A stretch of DNA of 7,443 nt from Rhodococcus sp. IITR03. Lineage in GTDB: Bacteria; Actinomycetota; Actinomycetes; Mycobacteriales; Mycobacteriaceae. How positions within the stretch are numbered: the first letter of the stretch is position 1; the number at the start of each line of letters is the position of its first letter. The stretch spans positions 2,925,370-2,932,812 of the forward strand of contig LATQ01000001.1 of assembly GCA_001017865.1 (NCBI GenBank). Reading direction: 5' to 3'. The notes under the pieces are model-generated. The model had not been told where the DNA came from. It ran no database searches and saw only the letters and a list, made by a program, of their open reading frames with translations. The position numbers and the translations under genes were made by a program. Positions 5,205 to 7,443 of the stretch are shown here, piece after piece.

Positions 5205-6105
5205 GTGTCGGCGAGAAGGCGTCCGATCTCGCGTACGCGGCGGGCTGGCGTCTGGTCCGGGCACTGCCCGACGGCGTCGCGCGACGGTTGTTCGACGCCG
5301 GCGCCGACTACGCGGCGCGGCGTGACGGCGGACCCCAGCAACTGCGACGCAACCTCGCGCGGGTGCTCGGGTGCAGCCGCACGAGGTGCCCGACGATCTG
5401 ATCCGCCGGTCGGTCCGGTCCTACGCGCGTTACTGGCGCGAGGCGTTCCGCCTGCCGGCGATGGATCTCGACGCGACCGCGAAGTCGATCGATTCGTCCA
5501 TCGAGGGCCGCGAGCACATCGAGGCGGCGCTCGCCGCCGGTCGCGGCGCGATCCTGGCCCTGCCGCACAGTGGGAACTGGGATCTCGCCGGCGTGTGGTG
5601 CGTCCGCTACTTCGGCGGGCTGACCACGGTCGCCGAGCGCCTGCGACCCGAATCGCTCTACCGCCGTTTCCTCGACTACCGCGAGGGGCTCGGCTTCGAG
5701 ATCTTCCCCTCGAGCGGCGGGGAGACGCCGCCGTTCGGGGAACTGGCCGCGCGGCTGCGCGGCAACCGGATCGTGTGCCTGCTCGGCGAACGCGACCTCG
5801 CCCGCAAGGGAGTGCCGGTCACCTTCTTCGGCGAACCCACCCGCATGCCCGCCGGACCGGCGAAACTGGCCATCGACACCGGTGCGGCACTGTTGCCGGT
5901 GCACTGCTGGTTCACCGAGGACGGCTGGGGGTTCCGCGTGGATCCGGAGCTCGACGTGAGCGCCGGGATCGACGCTGCCACACAGGCCCTCGCCGACCGG
6001 TTCGCCGCCAACATCGCCGCCCACCCCGAGGACTGGCACATGCTGCAACCGTTGTGGCTCGACGACCTGTCGGAGCTCGCCGTGCCCGGATGGAGGCGTA
6101 GGTGA
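5201..6105 (+). CDS. patA: Phosphatidylinositol mannoside acyltransferase, one apparent base deletion
   Basis: Membrane-associated LPLAT-type acyltransferase that moves palmitate from palmitoyl-CoA to the first mannose of PIM1/PIM2. The catalytic HxxxxD motif is HSGNWD at H123 and D128, and GERDL places a glutamate at 197. Both are offset by three from H126, D131 and E200 of the M. smegmatis enzyme, which supports the reconstruction. GTG 5201 overlaps the pgsA stop as GTGA and has GGGGGAG (5190-5196) four bases before it. The first 57 codons are in frame 2 and the rest in frame 1. One base lost at about 5370 (probably a G in the GGG run) joins LRRNLARVLG to VQPHEVPDDLI. Restored length is 301 residues; the Rv2611c homologue is about 316. 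The stop overlaps the pimA start. Without correction, a caller would start the protein falsely at 5371. Confidence 0.92.
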
Positions 6106-7228
6106 GGATCGGGATGGTCTGCCCGTACTCCTTCGACGTTCCCGGTGGAGTACAGGCGCACGTCGTAGATCTCGCGGAGGTCCTCATCGGCCGCGGGCAC
6201 GAGGTGAGCGTGCTGGCACCGGCGTCGGAGACGACGCCCCTGCCCGACTTCGTGGTCTCCGCCGGTCGCGCCGTCGCGATCCCGTACAACGGATCGGTCG
6301 CGCGCCTGAGCTTCGGTCCGGTCTCCTACGCCCGGGTCCGCCGCTGGATCAACGACAACGATTTCGACGTCCTCCACATCCACGAACCGAACGCGCCGAG
6401 CCTGTCGATGCTCGCGCTCAAGGTGGCGGAAGGCCCGATCGTGGCGACCTTCCACACATCGACGACGAAATCGCTGGTGCTCAGCACCTTCCAGGGCGTC
6501 CTGCAGCCTATCTCGAGAAGATCAGCGGCCGGATCGCGGTGTCCGAGCTGGCCCGGCGCTGGCAGGTCACCTCTCTCGGCGCCGACGCGGTCGAGATCCC
6601 CAACGGCGTCGACGTGCCGTTCTTCCGGCACGCCCCGCTGCTGCCCGACTATCCGCGACCGGGCCGTACGGTGCTCTTCCTCGGCCGGTACGACGAATCC
6701 CGCAAGGGCATGGATGTCCTGCTGGGCGCGCTGCCCGCGCTCGTCGCCCGGCATCCCGACATCGAGATCCTCGTGGTCGGGCGCGGCGACGAGGACAGGT
6801 TGCGGAAGGAAGCGGGACGCTACTTCCGGCACCTGCGCCTGCTCGGGCAGGTCGACGACGACGAGAAGGCGTCCGCGATGCGCAGCGCGGATGTGTACTG
6901 CGCGCCGAACCTCGGTGGTGAGAGCTTCGGCATCGTGCTCGTCGAGGCCATGGCTGCAGGGACGGCGGTCGTCGCCTCCCAGCTCGACGCCTTCCGCCGG
7001 GTGCTGCGCGACGGGCAGGCCGGTGTCCTCGTCCCGGTCGGCGACGCCGATGCGCTCGCGCGCGGCATCCTCGAGGTCCTCGACGACGACGACCGCCGGC
7101 AGGCACTGGTCGACTTCGGATCCACGGTGGTCGAGGCGTACGACTGGCCGGTGGTCGCGGATCAGATCCTGCGGGTCTACGAGACCGTCACCGTCGGTGC
7201 CGGCCCGGTGCGGGAGGTCCGGTCGTGA
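6102..7228 (+). CDS. pimA: PI alpha-mannosyltransferase, one apparent base deletion
   Basis: Peripheral membrane GT-B glycosyltransferase (GT4) that transfers mannose from GDP-mannose to the 2-position of the inositol of phosphatidylinositol, forming PIM1, the first committed PIM step. GTG 6102 overlaps the patA stop (GTGA), with GGAGG at 6092-6096. The N-terminal Rossmann domain begins VRIGMVCPYSFDVPGGVQ with G16. The frame changes 0 to 2 at about 6508; one restored base gives LQPYLEKISGRIAVSEL. With that single base, the active-site residues fall at H118 (FHTST), R196 and K202 (GRYDESRKG) and E274 (GGESFG), identical to mycobacterial PimA numbering. Restored length is 375 residues; the M. 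tuberculosis protein is 378. A naive call would give a false 229-residue protein starting at 6539 and miss the N-terminal domain. The stop overlaps the next GTG. Confidence 0.94.
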
Positions 7229-7443
7229 CCCTCAGTGCAGTGACGATCCTCGTCCTGTCGCTGATCGCCGCGGTGGTCGTGGCGATCGGTGTGTGGGCCT
7301 ATTCCACCGCCAACCGACTCGACCGCCTCCATGTGCGCTCGGATCTGTCCTGGCAGGCACTCGATGCGGCCCTGGCGCGTCGCGCGGTGGTCGTGCGGAG
7401 AGCATCGCCGCGTCGATCCCCGTCCCGGAGGGACGCGCACTCG
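7225..7443 (+). CDS. Membrane-anchored protein with LemA-like segment (Rv2609c position), partial
   Basis: GTG 7225 overlaps the pimA stop as GTGA, with GGGAGG at 7212-7217. Residues about 3-26 form one hydrophobic membrane segment. A charged helical stretch follows (NRLDRLHVRSDLSWQALDAA), reminiscent of the LemA pattern of a single membrane anchor followed by coiled helices. In M. tuberculosis the gene after pimA is Rv2609c, a conserved membrane protein for which I recall a MutT/Nudix domain further along; that part lies outside the window. The frame appears to change 1 to 3 at about 7392-7403, because the following bases read IAASIPVPEGRAL in frame 3. One missing base explains it. The 3' end is cut by the window. 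Function is unknown. Confidence 0.7.
   Translation, partial: MTLSAVTILVLSLIAAVVVAIGVWAYSTANRLDRLHVRSDLSWQALDAALARRAVVVRRASPRRSPSRRDAHS

Noticed and set aside
5205..6101. 298-codon plus frame overlapping patA
   Set aside because: It is an out-of-frame shadow of patA, arginine-rich and without motifs.
968..7443. Programmed frameshifting or pseudogenisation as the cause of the broken frames
   Set aside because: Slippery heptamers with downstream structures are not evident at the break sites. The breaks are many, include the essential thrS, and leave domains intact. Sequence error is the simpler reading.

Overview
The window is high-GC DNA with GC-rich third codon positions. It looks like a Mycobacteriales (mycolic-acid actinomycete) chromosome, most likely Rhodococcus or a close relative. 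The basis is the gene order and recalled protein similarity: thrS, an Ap4A-phosphorylase-like HIT protein, pgsA, patA, pimA and a membrane protein are in the same order as Mycobacterium tuberculosis Rv2614c to Rv2609c. The genus is inferred from memory, not from a search.

Layout. Positions 1-225 hold a minus-strand tRNA cluster, read as Gly(GCC), Cys(GCA), Val(GAC); the last runs off the left edge. Positions 226-656 contain no gene, only the divergent promoter region for the tRNA cluster and for a plus-strand tRNA-Val(CAC) at 657-728. That tRNA is followed by a strong hairpin/T-tract terminator at 747-775. At 968-1598 there is a DUF742 (CvnC-like) gene without the other conservon genes. From 1738 to the right edge runs a plus-strand gene string: thrS, HIT, pgsA (phosphatidylinositol-phosphate synthase), patA (PIM acyltransferase), pimA (PI mannosyltransferase) and the start of a membrane protein.

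How the genes work together. PgsA makes phosphatidylinositol phosphate. After dephosphorylation to PI, PimA adds the first mannose and PatA acylates that mannose, so three early steps of phosphatidyl-myo-inositol mannoside (PIM) synthesis are adjacent. Four of the five junctions from thrS onwards are the same GTGA start/stop overlap, which suggests translational coupling. The exception is HIT-pgsA, with a 151-base gap.

The main oddity is technical. Every protein-coding gene except pgsA is broken by at least one frameshift. There are nine in total, and each fits one missing base. Restoring one base in pimA puts its four known active-site residues at exactly the family numbering. This points to base-deletion errors in the sequence rather than real pseudogenes. 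The broken genes are therefore annotated as full-length CDS with the shift positions stated. I see no novel defence, mobile or CRISPR system here.
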